Shown here: positions 33,701 to 43,990 of the stretch, piece after piece
Numbering within the stretch: position 1 is the first letter of the stretch
Layout of the letters: the number at the start of each line of letters is the position of its first letter
From: Patiria pectinifera
Taxonomy: Eukaryota; Echinodermata; Asteroidea; Valvatida; Asterinidae
NCBI GenBank assembly: GCA_029964075.1
Contig: CM057135.1
Coordinates: 23,400,863-23,464,862, forward strand
Direction: 5' to 3'
Length of the DNA stretch: 64,000 nt
Program-made: the position numbers and the translations under genes
The notes under the pieces: generated by a model
Seen by the model: the letters and a program-made list of their open reading frames with translations, nothing else
Told to the model about the DNA's origin: nothing
The model's database searches: none

Positions 33701-36694
33701 GACATAGAGCAGATGTTTTACCAGTTCTATGTGATTCCAGACCACCGGAAGTTCCTTCGATTCTTGTGGTGGGAAAAGGGAGACCCTGAAGCTGAACCAA
33801 AGGAGTTCCAGATGAATGTCCATCTGTTTGGTGCGGCATCCTCCCCTGGGTGTGCGAACTTTGGTCTCAAACAAATTGCGAACAGCTACGAAGAAGAATG
33901 TGGTTCTGCAGCTGCGAACTTTGTGCGAAATGACTTCTATGTGGATGACGGTCTGAGATCTGTTTCCACCAGCGAAGAAGCCATTGAGTTGATAACGAAG
34001 ACCAAGGATCTCTGTGGCAGAGGTGGTTTGCGATTGCATAAGTTTGTCTCCAATTCACGAGAAGTGATGGAAGCAGTTTCGCCACAGGATCGTGCCAAAG
34101 GAATCAAGGATCTTGACTTGCGTCACGACTCTCTCCCCATCGAGCGAGCACTTGGCGTCCACTGGTGTATCGAGTCGGACACATTCCAGTTTCGAATCGT
34201 TCTGAAGGACCAACCACTCACAAGACGAGGAATCCTTTCCACGATCAGTTCGGTATATGATCCGCTTGGATTTGTGAGTCCTGTTCTGTTGGTTGGTAAG
34301 CAGATATTACAGGAGCTGTGCAGAGATCAGGCAGAGTGGGATGATCCACTTCCTGAATCCTTACGGCCAGCTTGGGAGCGATGGAGGAGCGATTTGGCTC
34401 TTTTAGAGAACTTCAAGATGCGACGATGCTTTCTTCCGGAGAATTTTGGTCGTGTTGAATCAGTAGAGATTCATCATTTCTCTGATGCGAGTACCACTGG
34501 CTATGCCCAATGTTCATACCTGAGACTCACCGATGACCAGCGAAGAGTGCACTGCAGCCTCATCATGGGGAAATGCAGAGTCTGTCCTCTGAAGCCTGTT
34601 TCTGTGCCACGCCTTGAGCTAACAGCTGCGGTGGTGTCAGTCCGTGTCAGTGCTCTGTTAAAGAAGGAGCTTGAGTATGAGAATGTCTATGAGGTCTTCT
34701 GGACCGACAGTAGAGTAGTGTTGGGCTACATTGCCAATGATGCATGGAGATTCCATGTTTTTGTTGCGAATCGGGTACAGCGTATCAGAGACCACACCAA
34801 GCCTTCCCAGTGGCGACATGTTGCTACAGATGTTAATCCGGCAGATGACGGATCAAGGGGTCTTGGAGTTGAGGAATTGATGAACAAATCAAGGTGGCTT
34901 GTTGGACCTAACTTTCTGTGGGAAGAGCAGGTTCCTATCACAATCGAAGCCAACAGACCAACCATTTCTCTAGAGGATCCAGAGGTGAAGAAGGTCAAGA
35001 GCCTTGCTACACAGATTGCGAAGCAGACATTCGAGCTTGAACGTCTTGAGCGCTTCTCTGAATGGCATCAAGCCAAGAGAGCTGTAGCAACTTGTCTGAA
35101 GTTCAAGTCTCTCCTGATGACGCGTTCCATAAAGAAACCACAGCCGAATTCGATCCAGGCTCTACGAAAAGATGCGATTCCTCCCTACAAACCTGTGATG
35201 GTAGAGGACATGTGCCAAGCGGAACTAGAAATCCTGAGACTGGTGCAGAAAGAAGCCTTTGCAGAGGAAATCAAAATCCTGCAATCTCTCAAGGTCAACA
35301 GTGACAACCCTAGCAGATCCAAGGTTCGAGAGCGTAACAAAGTCATGAAGACTAAGAGTTGTCTCTACAAATTGGACCCATTTCTGGATGCTGACAACAT
35401 TCTGCGAGTTGGAGGCCGCATTAGAAGGGCTGGGTTCCCTTCTAACTTCAAACACCCAGCTGTCTTGCCCAGAAAGCACCACATCACCGAATTGATCATT
35501 CGACATTGCCATCAGCAAACCCAACATCAGGGTCGGGGCATGACCGTGAATCAGATCCGAATGAATGGCTTTTGGATTATTGGCTGTAGCTCGGCTGTTT
35601 CCTACTACATATCCAAATGCGTACGATGCAGGAAGCTCTTCGGCCAAGTTCAAGAGCAGAAGATGGCGGACCTGCCGGAAGACCGTCTCGAACCGGCACC
35701 ACCATTTACCAACTGTGGCGTGGACTTCTTTGGTCCTTGGTACATCAAAGAGGGAAGAAAGGAATTGAAGAGATACGGTGTTCTCTTCACGTGCATGGCA
35801 ACACGTGCCATTCACATCGAAACAGCAGCAAGTCTCAGCTCAGACTCCTTCATCAACGCTGTGCGGAGATTCATTTCCATTCGTGGGCCCATACGAAAGC
35901 TGAGATCTGATAGAGGCACGAACTTCATTGGGGCAGAGTCCGAGCTCAAAGAAGCTGTCGCTGAAATGGACCATAGCTCTGCGAGGCAGTTTCTCCTGAA
36001 GGAGGGATGCGATTACAGCCACTACGAAGTCAAGATGAATGCTCCATCGGCCAGCCATACAGGAGGAGCATGGGAACGACAGATACGTTCTGTGCGTAGA
36101 GTTCTGGGGCCACTGATGCATCAGGCAGGCTCTCAGCTTGATGACGAGTCTTTGAGAACACTGATGTGTGAAGCAGCTGCAATTGTTAACAGTAGACCTC
36201 TTACAGTGGACAACTTGAATGACCCAACTTCGCTTGCGCCACTTACCCCAAATCACCTGTTGACGATGAAATCCACTATCATCTTGCCACCGCCTGGAAG
36301 GTTCCAGCGTACTGACATATACTCCCGCAAACGATGGCGTCGAGTTCAATACTTAACGAATGAGTTTTGGTCACGATGGAGGAAGGAGTTTATTCAAAAC
36401 CTCCAACTGCGTCAAAAGTGGATACGACCACAAGATGACCTTCACATTGGGGACATTGTCATCATCAAAGACGAGAATCTTCCTCGCAATCAATGGTTGC
36501 TTGCTCGGATTGCTCAGGTGTTCCCAGGCGAGGACAATCATGTAAGGAGGGTCAAACTCGCTATTGGTGACCCCCACTTGGATGACAAGGGAAAGCGAGT
36601 CCATTCTGAGAAGTTCCTGGAGCGTCCCATCCAGAAGCTAGTCTTACTTGTGGAGGACTTGGAGACCAGGGGAATCCCCGACGAGGAGCCCTGA
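30770..36694 (+). CDS. BEL/Pao Gag-Pol polyprotein, 1974 residues
   Basis: One frame from ATG at 30770. In order: a low-complexity N-terminus; a coiled coil (about residues 80-150, rich in Ala/Glu/Lys); a Gag region (about 225-430); Cys/His knuckles (about 467-535, with CLLCSKNHNLGDC and CFGCLNQGHMSKHC); an aspartic protease with LLDTQSDTTFI (about 600; BEL proteases often have DTQS where retroviruses have DTGS); reverse transcriptase with VVFDCSAKF, DIEQMFYQF and FYVDDG (YVDD about 1057); RNase H with HHFSDAST (about 1236) and FWTDS; integrase with an HHCC zinc site (about 1577-1615) and a D-D-E core (about 1651, 1714 and 1769, the last in GGAWERQ); and a C-terminal domain of the DUF5641 type with HIGDIVIIKDENLPRNQW. 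No stop or frameshift was seen. Gag and Pol in one frame is normal for this group. It probably still encodes all functions for reverse transcription and integration. Confidence 0.97.
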   Translation: MADSTEERKQSSPTPFLVPTPEIPETPDAQPPSSELTSILCNPQLLQQIRDHILSKEERLSGRSRATRSSRQSSRFSGVSVKATLAAEAAALKARLEFADVEGKQRAEVERQQAELKKIQTLTDLHETEARLKAIEQAEREEYAEIVIDAVKETDSKTSLVEEYIKSLPTPNATHGADESAAKSVSPVGTPEIPQPDQDSSTSQQQIKNELTTPSPQTTLQDLTKTFAEQINLSRLPTPEPGVFTGDPLKYPRWKRAFEILIEQRGIPRSERLHYLQKYLGGTVKESIEGYFFLSTDDAFDKAKELLEKRFGDPFVVANAFRNKLESWPKISPRDGNGMRNLADFLGQCQVAMETIGSLQVLDDERENRKVLVKLPDWLINKWARKAVEFKEKQKKYPPFSDFVKFMQLEAKIACDPVTSIQGLRGQDRQNDKGERKRTPGGSSFSTSANEATKNNNTGRGIQNPKSCLLCSKNHNLGDCWEFLKQSLEERKTFAMKKGLCFGCLNQGHMSKHCKRRATCKTCAKSHPTALHGDIRKTEKPTEGGKNPQQNSEKHQTSVSSHTGVSHLSGTNNCCKSSMIVPVWVSHRDKPEKERLVYALLDTQSDTTFILDSTCEALDLQGTKVNLLLSTMFAEDQKVASRKIDGLIVRGFDSHLKISLPAAYSREIMPANRSHIPTSEMARKWPHLEKLADLLMPSTDCEVGILIGYNCPRALAPRNVVPPVNNGPYGQRTDLGWGIVGIVDPNQCEVDDCDPIGVSHRILIHEVPSFLTVGESPKGCTEENVDNIQFSFRSRVKEMVSPYEVAQMMELDFSERKSDEIALSQDDRKFLTKMEEGIHQKCDGHFVMPLPFKEAEPKLPNNKIQALQRLKQLKGRFKKNPQYHSEYNAFMNNIIKSGYAQKVPDSELHVSDDCVWYIPHHGVYHPKKPEKIRVVFDCSAKFEGKSLNDYLLQGPDLTNTLVGVLCRFRQQPIAFMCDIEQMFYQFYVIPDHRKFLRFLWWEKGDPEAEPKEFQMNVHLFGAASSPGCANFGLKQIANSYEEECGSAAANFVRNDFYVDDGLRSVSTSEEAIELITKTKDLCGRGGLRLHKFVSNSREVMEAVSPQDRAKGIKDLDLRHDSLPIERALGVHWCIESDTFQFRIVLKDQPLTRRGILSTISSVYDPLGFVSPVLLVGKQILQELCRDQAEWDDPLPESLRPAWERWRSDLALLENFKMRRCFLPENFGRVESVEIHHFSDASTTGYAQCSYLRLTDDQRRVHCSLIMGKCRVCPLKPVSVPRLELTAAVVSVRVSALLKKELEYENVYEVFWTDSRVVLGYIANDAWRFHVFVANRVQRIRDHTKPSQWRHVATDVNPADDGSRGLGVEELMNKSRWLVGPNFLWEEQVPITIEANRPTISLEDPEVKKVKSLATQIAKQTFELERLERFSEWHQAKRAVATCLKFKSLLMTRSIKKPQPNSIQALRKDAIPPYKPVMVEDMCQAELEILRLVQKEAFAEEIKILQSLKVNSDNPSRSKVRERNKVMKTKSCLYKLDPFLDADNILRVGGRIRRAGFPSNFKHPAVLPRKHHITELIIRHCHQQTQHQGRGMTVNQIRMNGFWIIGCSSAVSYYISKCVRCRKLFGQVQEQKMADLPEDRLEPAPPFTNCGVDFFGPWYIKEGRKELKRYGVLFTCMATRAIHIETAASLSSDSFINAVRRFISIRGPIRKLRSDRGTNFIGAESELKEAVAEMDHSSARQFLLKEGCDYSHYEVKMNAPSASHTGGAWERQIRSVRRVLGPLMHQAGSQLDDESLRTLMCEAAAIVNSRPLTVDNLNDPTSLAPLTPNHLLTMKSTIILPPPGRFQRTDIYSRKRWRRVQYLTNEFWSRWRKEFIQNLQLRQKWIRPQDDLHIGDIVIIKDENLPRNQWLLARIAQVFPGEDNHVRRVKLAIGDPHLDDKGKRVHSEKFLERPIQKLVLLVEDLETRGIPDEEP

Positions 36695-36990
36695 GTAGCT
36701 TCAACATACATGTTGTGTTTAGTAGTTGCTTAGATAACCTGTTAGTTTATTGTTGTTTAAAGTACTTGACTTTAGAAATTTGATAGTTTATCTTGTTCGA
36801 AAGTTAATGATTACCAGTAAGATGCTTCAAAGATGATTTATTGTATGTTTGTACAATGTACTCAGACAACTTAAAGGAGCAGTTACCATGTAATTTTTGC
36901 ATTTTAGTCTAATCAGTGCATGTTCACAATATTGATCAAGACGAGTCTAGATTACTAGAGCTTCTGATTGTAAATTAGTTACACTAATTT
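36695..36990 (+). other. BEL 3' untranslated region
   Basis: AT-rich sequence between the gag-pol stop and the polypurine tract; no further frame, hence no envelope-like gene. Confidence 0.8.
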
Positions 36991-36999
36991 GGGGAGCCA
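36991..36999 (+). promoter_or_regulatory. BEL polypurine tract
   Basis: GGGGAGCCA directly precedes the TGTT start of the 3' LTR, the usual place for plus-strand priming. Confidence 0.6.
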
Positions 37000-37709
37000 T
37001 GTTAATGTATTCACAAGTTTGCATATTTGTATAGCGCCCTCTGTCAGATGACTTTGGAGAACACAACTGAGCCACGAACAAACACACATTAGCACATGAA
37101 AAATCCCTTCATGTCAGACATCTTTGGACGATATTTTCTGAGAATTGCTTGAGGTTTTGTCTCTTTTGAGACCCAACAAACTCAAATAAGAGGGAAAGGA
37201 TGCAAGGAGGTAATTTAGAGACTCTTATAATTCTTGAGAAAGAAGTGTAAACCATATATTTGATTCATTTTATAGATAATTCTGCGATTAGATTTGACAT
37301 TCTGTAGCTCAAAATTGAGTGTGATTTTCGTATATGTTTAACCATTGAATTTGGATTAAGTGATGATTTATGTACGATGCTTTTGTAATTCATGTAATAT
37401 TCTGTGAACTTAAGGACATTTACTTTGTTTATATATTCACAGTTTTCACGAAGCCACTGCGGATTATTTCACAAGCCAGTGCGAATCATTTATCATGGAA
37501 GACTTGCGAATCATCATCATTTTCATGGAATAAATGCAAGAAAGAACTTTGTTGTTATAATCAACGGCTTCTGTAGAGACCCTTGTTTACTCCTCAGTCA
37601 CCGACCTTTGACCTAGATGTGACCTGTGACCCCCTGCGAAACCCCCAGTAGTAGCACTACGAACACCTAAAAGACTGCACCTCGATATTGATTTAGTGCT
37701 GCCGCTACA
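37000..37709 (+). repeat. BEL 3' LTR
   Basis: The same length as the 5' LTR with about four substitutions. It is followed by the GTCCA duplication. Confidence 0.97.
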
Positions 37710-37714
37710 GTCCA

Positions 37715-40700
37715 ATTATCTCTTTTATTCGACGGTACCAGTAGGAAGACGCCCCTCGAAATAAATGGTTATGGTAATTTACTGTCTTTTCCTTGGTAAT
37801 TCGTTTGTAGTACTTTATATGTTCTCGGAAGTCCAGGTGAAAGCACATTTTTTGAACGTGGTATAAATTTGAAGCGTAAGGTAGAGTGTGGGAGAGAACC
37901 ATTTGTGCGTTTGGGAGAGAGAGGTGTCCAAGAGTTGTTGTGTGAAGTTTCGTTGGGTCGTCGCCAGCAGGCGAGTGGAAGCAGCCACCGCAGGTACCGG
38001 GCCGGCCAATCTAAACTGTTGAGGCCGAGAGCCGCGTTTACAGTCAGCGCGCAGCATGCCCGAAAGTGCTTTCGTTTATTTGCTGCGTATGCACGAACAC
38101 ACTGGAAATATGAATATTCATGAGATAGGAGATCCAATCTTCGAAATTCATTTTCCGCTTAACGTGTCTTTAAAAGTAAGATTTTATTTGAAATAGAGAT
38201 TGAAAAGGGTATAGTTTAATTGTTAAATGATAATAATTAAGTTTTAAGCAACTATTTTGTGAAATATGGGGAAGGAAATGTGACCGTTGTTGTGGTGAAT
38301 TTACGGTCGGTGAAAATCGTCTTTTTTTCTATACTAAACGAAGTTGGGCAGAATGTTTTCACAATTTGATGAAAAGCGACATTATTAAGCTACCTTTATT
38401 TTATAACTTTGGTTCTCTTGAGTATCCGAGGTAGTCAGGATCACTCAAAAAGGATGTCTATTCCGAGTGCCCAGGTCACGAAAATAACACCGCTCTAAAA
38501 GCACGTGCGCGGCGGTTTCGTGCCCTGCTCCGCACGTACACGGGATCACAATAAGTAAACGCGGAGTAAAGGCACCCGACTATAATAAACTGGTTGCGTG
38601 TCTTTTCGAAACAGGGAAGTAAAACGATGTTTCATTTAAACACATTAAAAATAAGACTTCGTCTGGGGTTTTTTTTGGGGGGGGGTCCTACTAAGTGTTT
38701 ATGCTGGCAATACAATAACTATTTCTTAATCGTTTTGGGGATTTATTGGGAGGGGTGGGGGAGTACAAATTCGCAAAATAAACTATATTTTTGGCTTTAT
38801 CTTAAGTAGGAAAGTGGACATGAACCTGAAAACAAATACAAAACATGTATAAAGAACCAAATCGTCTCTTTTCTTGACTGAAATTCTGGGAAACACTTTA
38901 TTCATGAAATCACAATTACATACTTTCAGCTGCATTTAGTTAAACATTAAGGTATACTGAAACACTTTAATATTTGAACCACTTTCAGTTTCCAAGAAAA
39001 AAAACTTTACAAATGAAAGTTTCTCACAACATGGAATGACTTACAAATATAGATATGAAAAAAAAGTGAACATGAAAATTAAGGCACAGTTTCTTTATTG
39101 TGTGAGGTTTTTAATACTCTGGAAAACACTGATGTACAATGTACATGAATAGTAACTATACTCTTGCGACATATAGACCATGAGCTTATAAAATTCCACG
39201 TGTCAGCAATTTGTTTTAAGGTAAGATTATTCAACCGCTCCAGCCCTTGGCAATAACAATAAATTGTATTTCTTAATAATTACAAGGGTAAGAATGTAGG
39301 CGTATAAGAACAAATAATAAATATTTAAGATTGCAATGGTTACAAACTAACAAGCAATCAATTCTGTTCAGGCTAGTTTCCATCTCAACGTAAGAAACGC
39401 AAAGTGAAACAAAAAAAAGGGACCAAAACTGCAGAACAGATAATATGGAGATACATGTATTTCATCTGGAAGTATCGCCGACAACTCAGACAGATGCAAA
39501 CTGTTTCGGAGACGATCAGCAAAGTTGCCAGTGGTTCATAATGTAACGCAGTCTGCGTATTTTCTGAACATCGATATGGACTTCGAGTGCAGTGTACAGT
39601 CGTTCGCAGAGGTTTGTATTGTATTATTGGTTTTCAATATACAGCATAAAGGCTACTGACAAATTGATTAGTTTGTGAAATAAAATTGGAAGTTGATATT
39701 TAAAGAAATTTGATTGAACTGATTATTTTTTTTTCACTGTAATGCGTCATTGTTCTTACCGGGCAAATGTACATGCATGGCAGTCTACACGTCATCAAAC
39801 AAAACCTTTTGTGCTTGATCCAAGTCATCATGCGTTCATTCCAAAATGTGTACATTACAAAATGTGTCCGCATCTAGCAATGCTTGTTCTTCTTGCTATG
39901 TGAACAAGATGGCGCATATAGCGCATATTAAATGTACCATGAAACTTTGAAAGTGCTTATTCCTCAGGTTTTTTATCAACAAACAATACATGCAATATTC
40001 CATGCGACATGGCGTAAGAATCCCCGGCGCCTGATTCGTCAGTTTGTGAGTTGTTGATCACACGTCATTGAATTAAACATGCAAAATCCAGTTGTACCAC
40101 AAAAAATGTAAAGTTCAATCCATGGTAAAATAATAAAGTTCCATTGAAATTGGTCATGTTCATCTTCCAGTGCGGATGTTGTGTCCAACCATCTTGACAG
40201 GGAAAATGGTAAATCACTCTGCGTACTTGACCTAGAGGGTATATTAAAGAAAAGAGAAAGGAGAGAAAAATTATAATCAATCAATATACATGTACATTTA
40301 CAGGGAAAAGGTTAGTCATTGCAAAAATTTAAAAAAAAGACATGAATCTGGGACTGAGATTAAAGTGAGAAATATTTCCAATTTTGTTAGGAAATACTTA
40401 GAAAATTAATTTTCTTGATTCTTCACACTCATAGACTTTGTACACAACCGCTGAATTAAGTGGCGCCTGGATTACTACATTATTTCCTAATCATGCTAAT
40501 GCATAGCCTAGATGCACATGGGATGTATTTGTTTTGTACTTGATGCGACATGCAAAGTAACGGGTAGGAACCTATTGTCGACATCGGTCGCGATGCACCC
40601 ACGTACGAACATGTACGTAGCGCCGGTTAGTAATACACACTGCATACACGAGTGACGTCATCCGAATCAGACGTTGCCGACCAAAATCATGCAATTTTCG

Positions 40701-41629
40701 CGTATATTTCGCATCAAAATATAAATCGCCCACGAAACCTGCAGAGATGGGAATAGTACGGTTCGAAAGCATAACTCTTCAAGAGCCCAGGAATCGACAA
40801 ATTTTATCCAACAATATCCCGAGGTAGTCAGGATCACTCAAAACGTGCAGGTAGTGTTGAAAAAAAGGGTTTTCATACCTCATTTCGCAAGCCTAATTAA
40901 TCACCTTTACAACAATATAATCACTAAAGAATGGTATCATTCGACGCCGAAAATAATATTCTTTCACTCACCCCTCCATGTTGGCCCAACACTGCCGCGA
41001 AAACGGGTTTCTTGTCGATCTTCCAGGGGCACTGCCGAACGCTCGCGAAACCTTCGCTGTGTGCCTCATTATCGAGCACGCTGCGCGCTGACTGTTTAGT
41101 CAGAAGTACATGTAAAAGTACTTGCTTGACCCTCTCTTCATCTGTATATGACCAGACGTCACACGGCAGTAGCCTGACCCAAAGAGTACACTCTCCGAGA
41201 ATTACCGTAAGTTCCTTTTTATTATCAAAAACTGATTTTTGAATCGTGTTTGGTTATAATCTGAATCCACTTATTTAGACACCGTTTGAGATCCATTTGT
41301 ATGTCCATGTGTGATTCCAAAAGAACAGAGATTTGTAGTGTTTTGGGTTATTTTACATTTCATAGATAACCATTTTCCCTGGTGGGAACGACCAACCCTA
41401 TTCCGATCCCGTGAGACCAATCTGTAAATGGCAGGGACCCCACTGTAGCCAGGCGGTGACTGATCAACACACTGATCGAGGCAGAGACGACAATCCAGTC
41501 AACGCTAGTGTCACCCACCTGAGCCGAATTATGTATCTGAGGAAGGTTGCAAATATCTTAAACATAATTTAGAATCTGGAATCTAAAACCCACAAATTGG
41601 CTCTGATTTAAATTGTAATTTAAAGCATC
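37715..41629. other. Non-coding stretch with a 27-bp direct repeat
   Basis: No gene supported. GAGGTAGTCAGGATCACTCA occurs at 38429-38448 and at 40821-40840. A 16-bp inverted pair (ACAGTCAGCGCGCAGC at about 38040 and its complement at about 41080) encloses both. CpG-richer segments at 37860-38110 and 40980-41200 look promoter-like. A donor ACC|GTAAGT lies at 41209/41210 upstream of the next gene. Confidence 0.5.
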
Positions 41630-43195
41630 ATGTCGGATCGGGCTTCTACAGAAAAAAAATGGCACCAACTTCTCGAGTCATTCAGAAGCAGTGTACTGCC
41701 TGAAGTTGTAGAGAATTGGGATAAGTTGACGGATGAGGATCGGGCACCGATTGAATCTCTGACAAACTTCTTCTGCGGACTCCACAGTTTCGTTCAGTTG
41801 GCAGAAGTAACCGGATCTTCACTTCTTGAAGTTGAGAAATCTAGCCAGTCATCAGAACAGAGAGCCACCCCACCCTTCGTGCTAAACCAGGCAAATGAAG
41901 CGGGCACTGTTCGTATCATTCGCACTGCGTCAAAAGCCTTCGCAAGAACAGGAGACCAGAAATCAGAATGTTATGGAGACTTCAAACTCTATGTAAAGCC
42001 ACATCTTGAGGAAAACAGCATGACATCAGTTCCCCTGTGCCCATTCCGTGGGAATAGATTTAATATACTCTTCTTCAATGGTGCACATGTATACTTTCTT
42101 CATGAACACATGAAAGAGTACTTTGACAAACAGCACAATCTAAATGGCCTCCTCAAAGCTGTGAAGTACGATCTAAATATTCCCATGCACATCGCGGGGT
42201 GCAAAGCTGTTGGCCTTCTGAACAAATTTGTGACAAGACTCCTCTGGAAAGTCATCGAGGACAAAGAAGTACACATTATGGACATGAGTCCAAATATGAC
42301 GATGATGTTCAAGTGTTTTTCTCCATCATAATTCCTGCCATGTCCATGCTCCTTAGGCGACACTACAAGGAGCACCTTCCCGGTGGACAGCACCCATCCC
42401 CAGAAGTTTATGATGTATCCAAGAGTGTTGAAAAGCACAACAAATTCGCAGAACGGGTATTGGTGTACGTTGACCACCTCCTGAGAGTACGGCCGAATCC
42501 GAATCACCTTTCCCAGGAGGCTGTCGTCATGTTTTGTCTAAATAAAACTGGGCGCTGGATCAACGACAAGTCAACTGAAGAGAGGAATCGATTATTGTCA
42601 GAAGCAAGGAAGGATGCCCGAATCATCCAAGGGAACTATCAGCAGCGTCGGCAAGCCATCACTGACGGCAAAAACAAGTGCAAGATCGTGAACTGATGAC
42701 GGCCGACATCGTGTACTACGGACTGTGGCAGACCCAAGACCAGCTGGAATCGTCCCTACACATCATCAGGTCCAAGACAGAAAAACTTGATGCCTTAAAA
42801 CTCAGCTTCGATTCAGACAGAACATTCTTCAGCAAGAAGCAGACACCAAGCTCTATCGATTTTCAGAAGCGATTTCATCGAGTGGTGATGGTGCAAACAA
42901 GAGGAGGAATTTCACTGCAGAGTTGGCTGAAAATTTAAGGGTGTTAATCACAAGTGCATCTAAGTGTGAGGTAAGGTCATCAAAGGAGGCTCCCTTTCTT
43001 GTGGGCGAGAGGGTCAATCATATTTTCATGAAGGAGGGAGAGAGGCAGCCGTGTGAGGGGAAAGTCATTTCAACTGTGCCGGGGTATCCGCAGTGGTACA
43101 ATATCAAATACAGGGACGACGCAGCCATTTACACTTACCAACTACTGGAAGATATGAAAAATGGGGATCTGGAGATTATCATACAACTAAGGTAA
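41630..43195 (+). pseudogene. Uncharacterised family with Tudor/Spindlin-like C-terminus, frameshifted
   Basis: Four consecutive open segments in different frames cover one protein of roughly 520 residues: 41630 to about 42292, then to about 42672, then to about 42798, then to TAA at 43195. Each switch is equivalent to one lost base. The N-terminal part holds LTNFFCGLHSFVQLAE, then PFRGNRFNILFFNGAHVYF and LNIPMHIAGCKAVGLLNKF. The middle part is helical and basic. The last about 65 residues (FLVGERVNHIFMKEGERQ to NGDLEII) contain GKVISTVPGYPQWYNIKY and YTYQLLEDM, which resemble a Tudor/Spindlin-type beta barrel. I know this architecture only as unnamed multicopy genes in marine invertebrates; function unknown. 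A perfect donor (CTAAG|GTAAGT, 43191/43192) overlaps the stop, and a donor upstream at 41210 suggests a 5' exon. Three indels argue for a decayed copy, unless they are assembly errors. Confidence 0.65.
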
Positions 43196-43344
43196 GTGTT
43201 CAAATCTGATAAAATGACAAGGTAAGTTTTCATTTAAATCTCATGTTCACCCATATTTTGCGAATATCATGCACTGACCCGTTGCCTTTCATGAACCAAA
43301 GCCACTAATTACAGTACATGTAATTAGTGGCAATGAGCATAAAT

Positions 43345-43725
43345 CTGGGACCTGTGAGCTAACTAACCCAATTTAAAACAATTTATAGCCCCCAAAACAC
43401 ATGTACTTGGTTTAATTTTTGTTTAAAAATCATAACAATACAATAAAAATCATTTAAAAATACAATATAAACGACCGACACCTGCTACACAAGAAGATTT
43501 CGGAATCTATGAATAAATAATAAGTGCTAATTTGCATACAAACCATTAAATTGGGGGGGAAACACTTAAATTTGGGACCTATCAGCTAATTTACCCAATT
43601 TTAAACAATTTACAGCCAAAACACACAACGTGTACTTGAGTTAATTTTTAAACCGACACCTCCGACAGGGAGATTTCGGAATCTATGAATAATTAATAGT
43701 GCTTATTTGCATACGAAACATTAAT
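43345..43725 (+). repeat. Diverged two-copy tandem repeat, about 205 bp
   Basis: Copies at about 43345-43555 and 43556-43725 share GGGACCT, AGCTAA, GATTTCGGAATCTATGAATAA and a TTTGCATAC block; about 85 percent alike by eye. Confidence 0.75.
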
Positions 43726-43920
43726 TTAAAAAAAACAAGTCACTCCAAAAGATAGAGGACATCATTAGCTTCAAAATGAGTGGTGATATGCCATGGATTT
43801 GCAACACAATTTTTTTTCTGGCATCACTACTGCTATACAATTAGTATCCTACTGGAAAATGATATTTATAAAATAATAAAACTTTAAAGGTTTGGAAAAA
43901 AAACCTGAGTGAAAGATAGA

Positions 43921-43990
43921 GAAGGAATCGAACCCGGGACATTCTGACCACGAGCCAGCTTGCCTAACCACTAGGCAACGACGGTCATCA
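43921..43990 (-). repeat. tRNA-like sequence (SINE head or tRNA pseudogene)
   Basis: On the minus strand, GCCTAGTGGTTAGGC matches an A box/D arm and GGGTTCGATTCC is a perfect B box. CTGG and TCAG can form an anticodon stem around a loop with CGT. The T stem and acceptor stem do not pair, so it is not a working tRNA. A Pol III-derived SINE head is the likely origin; no recognisable SINE body follows. Confidence 0.6.

Larger units (their letters stand above)
29207..37709 (+). mobile_element. BEL/Pao LTR retrotransposon, apparently intact
   Basis: An 8503-bp element with two 710-bp LTRs (29207-29916 and 37000-37709) that begin TGTTAATG and end GCTACA. GTCCA is duplicated on both sides (29202-29206 and 37710-37714). 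One uninterrupted gag-pol frame fills the interior. By eye the LTRs differ at only about four positions (three near 29231, one near 29305), so the insertion is recent. A purine-rich GGGGAGCCA lies directly before the 3' LTR. I did not find a convincing tRNA primer site after the 5' LTR. Confidence 0.97.

Noticed and set aside
31291..36604. Many open frames antisense or out of frame within the BEL element
   Set aside because: All are shadows of the 1974-codon gag-pol frame.
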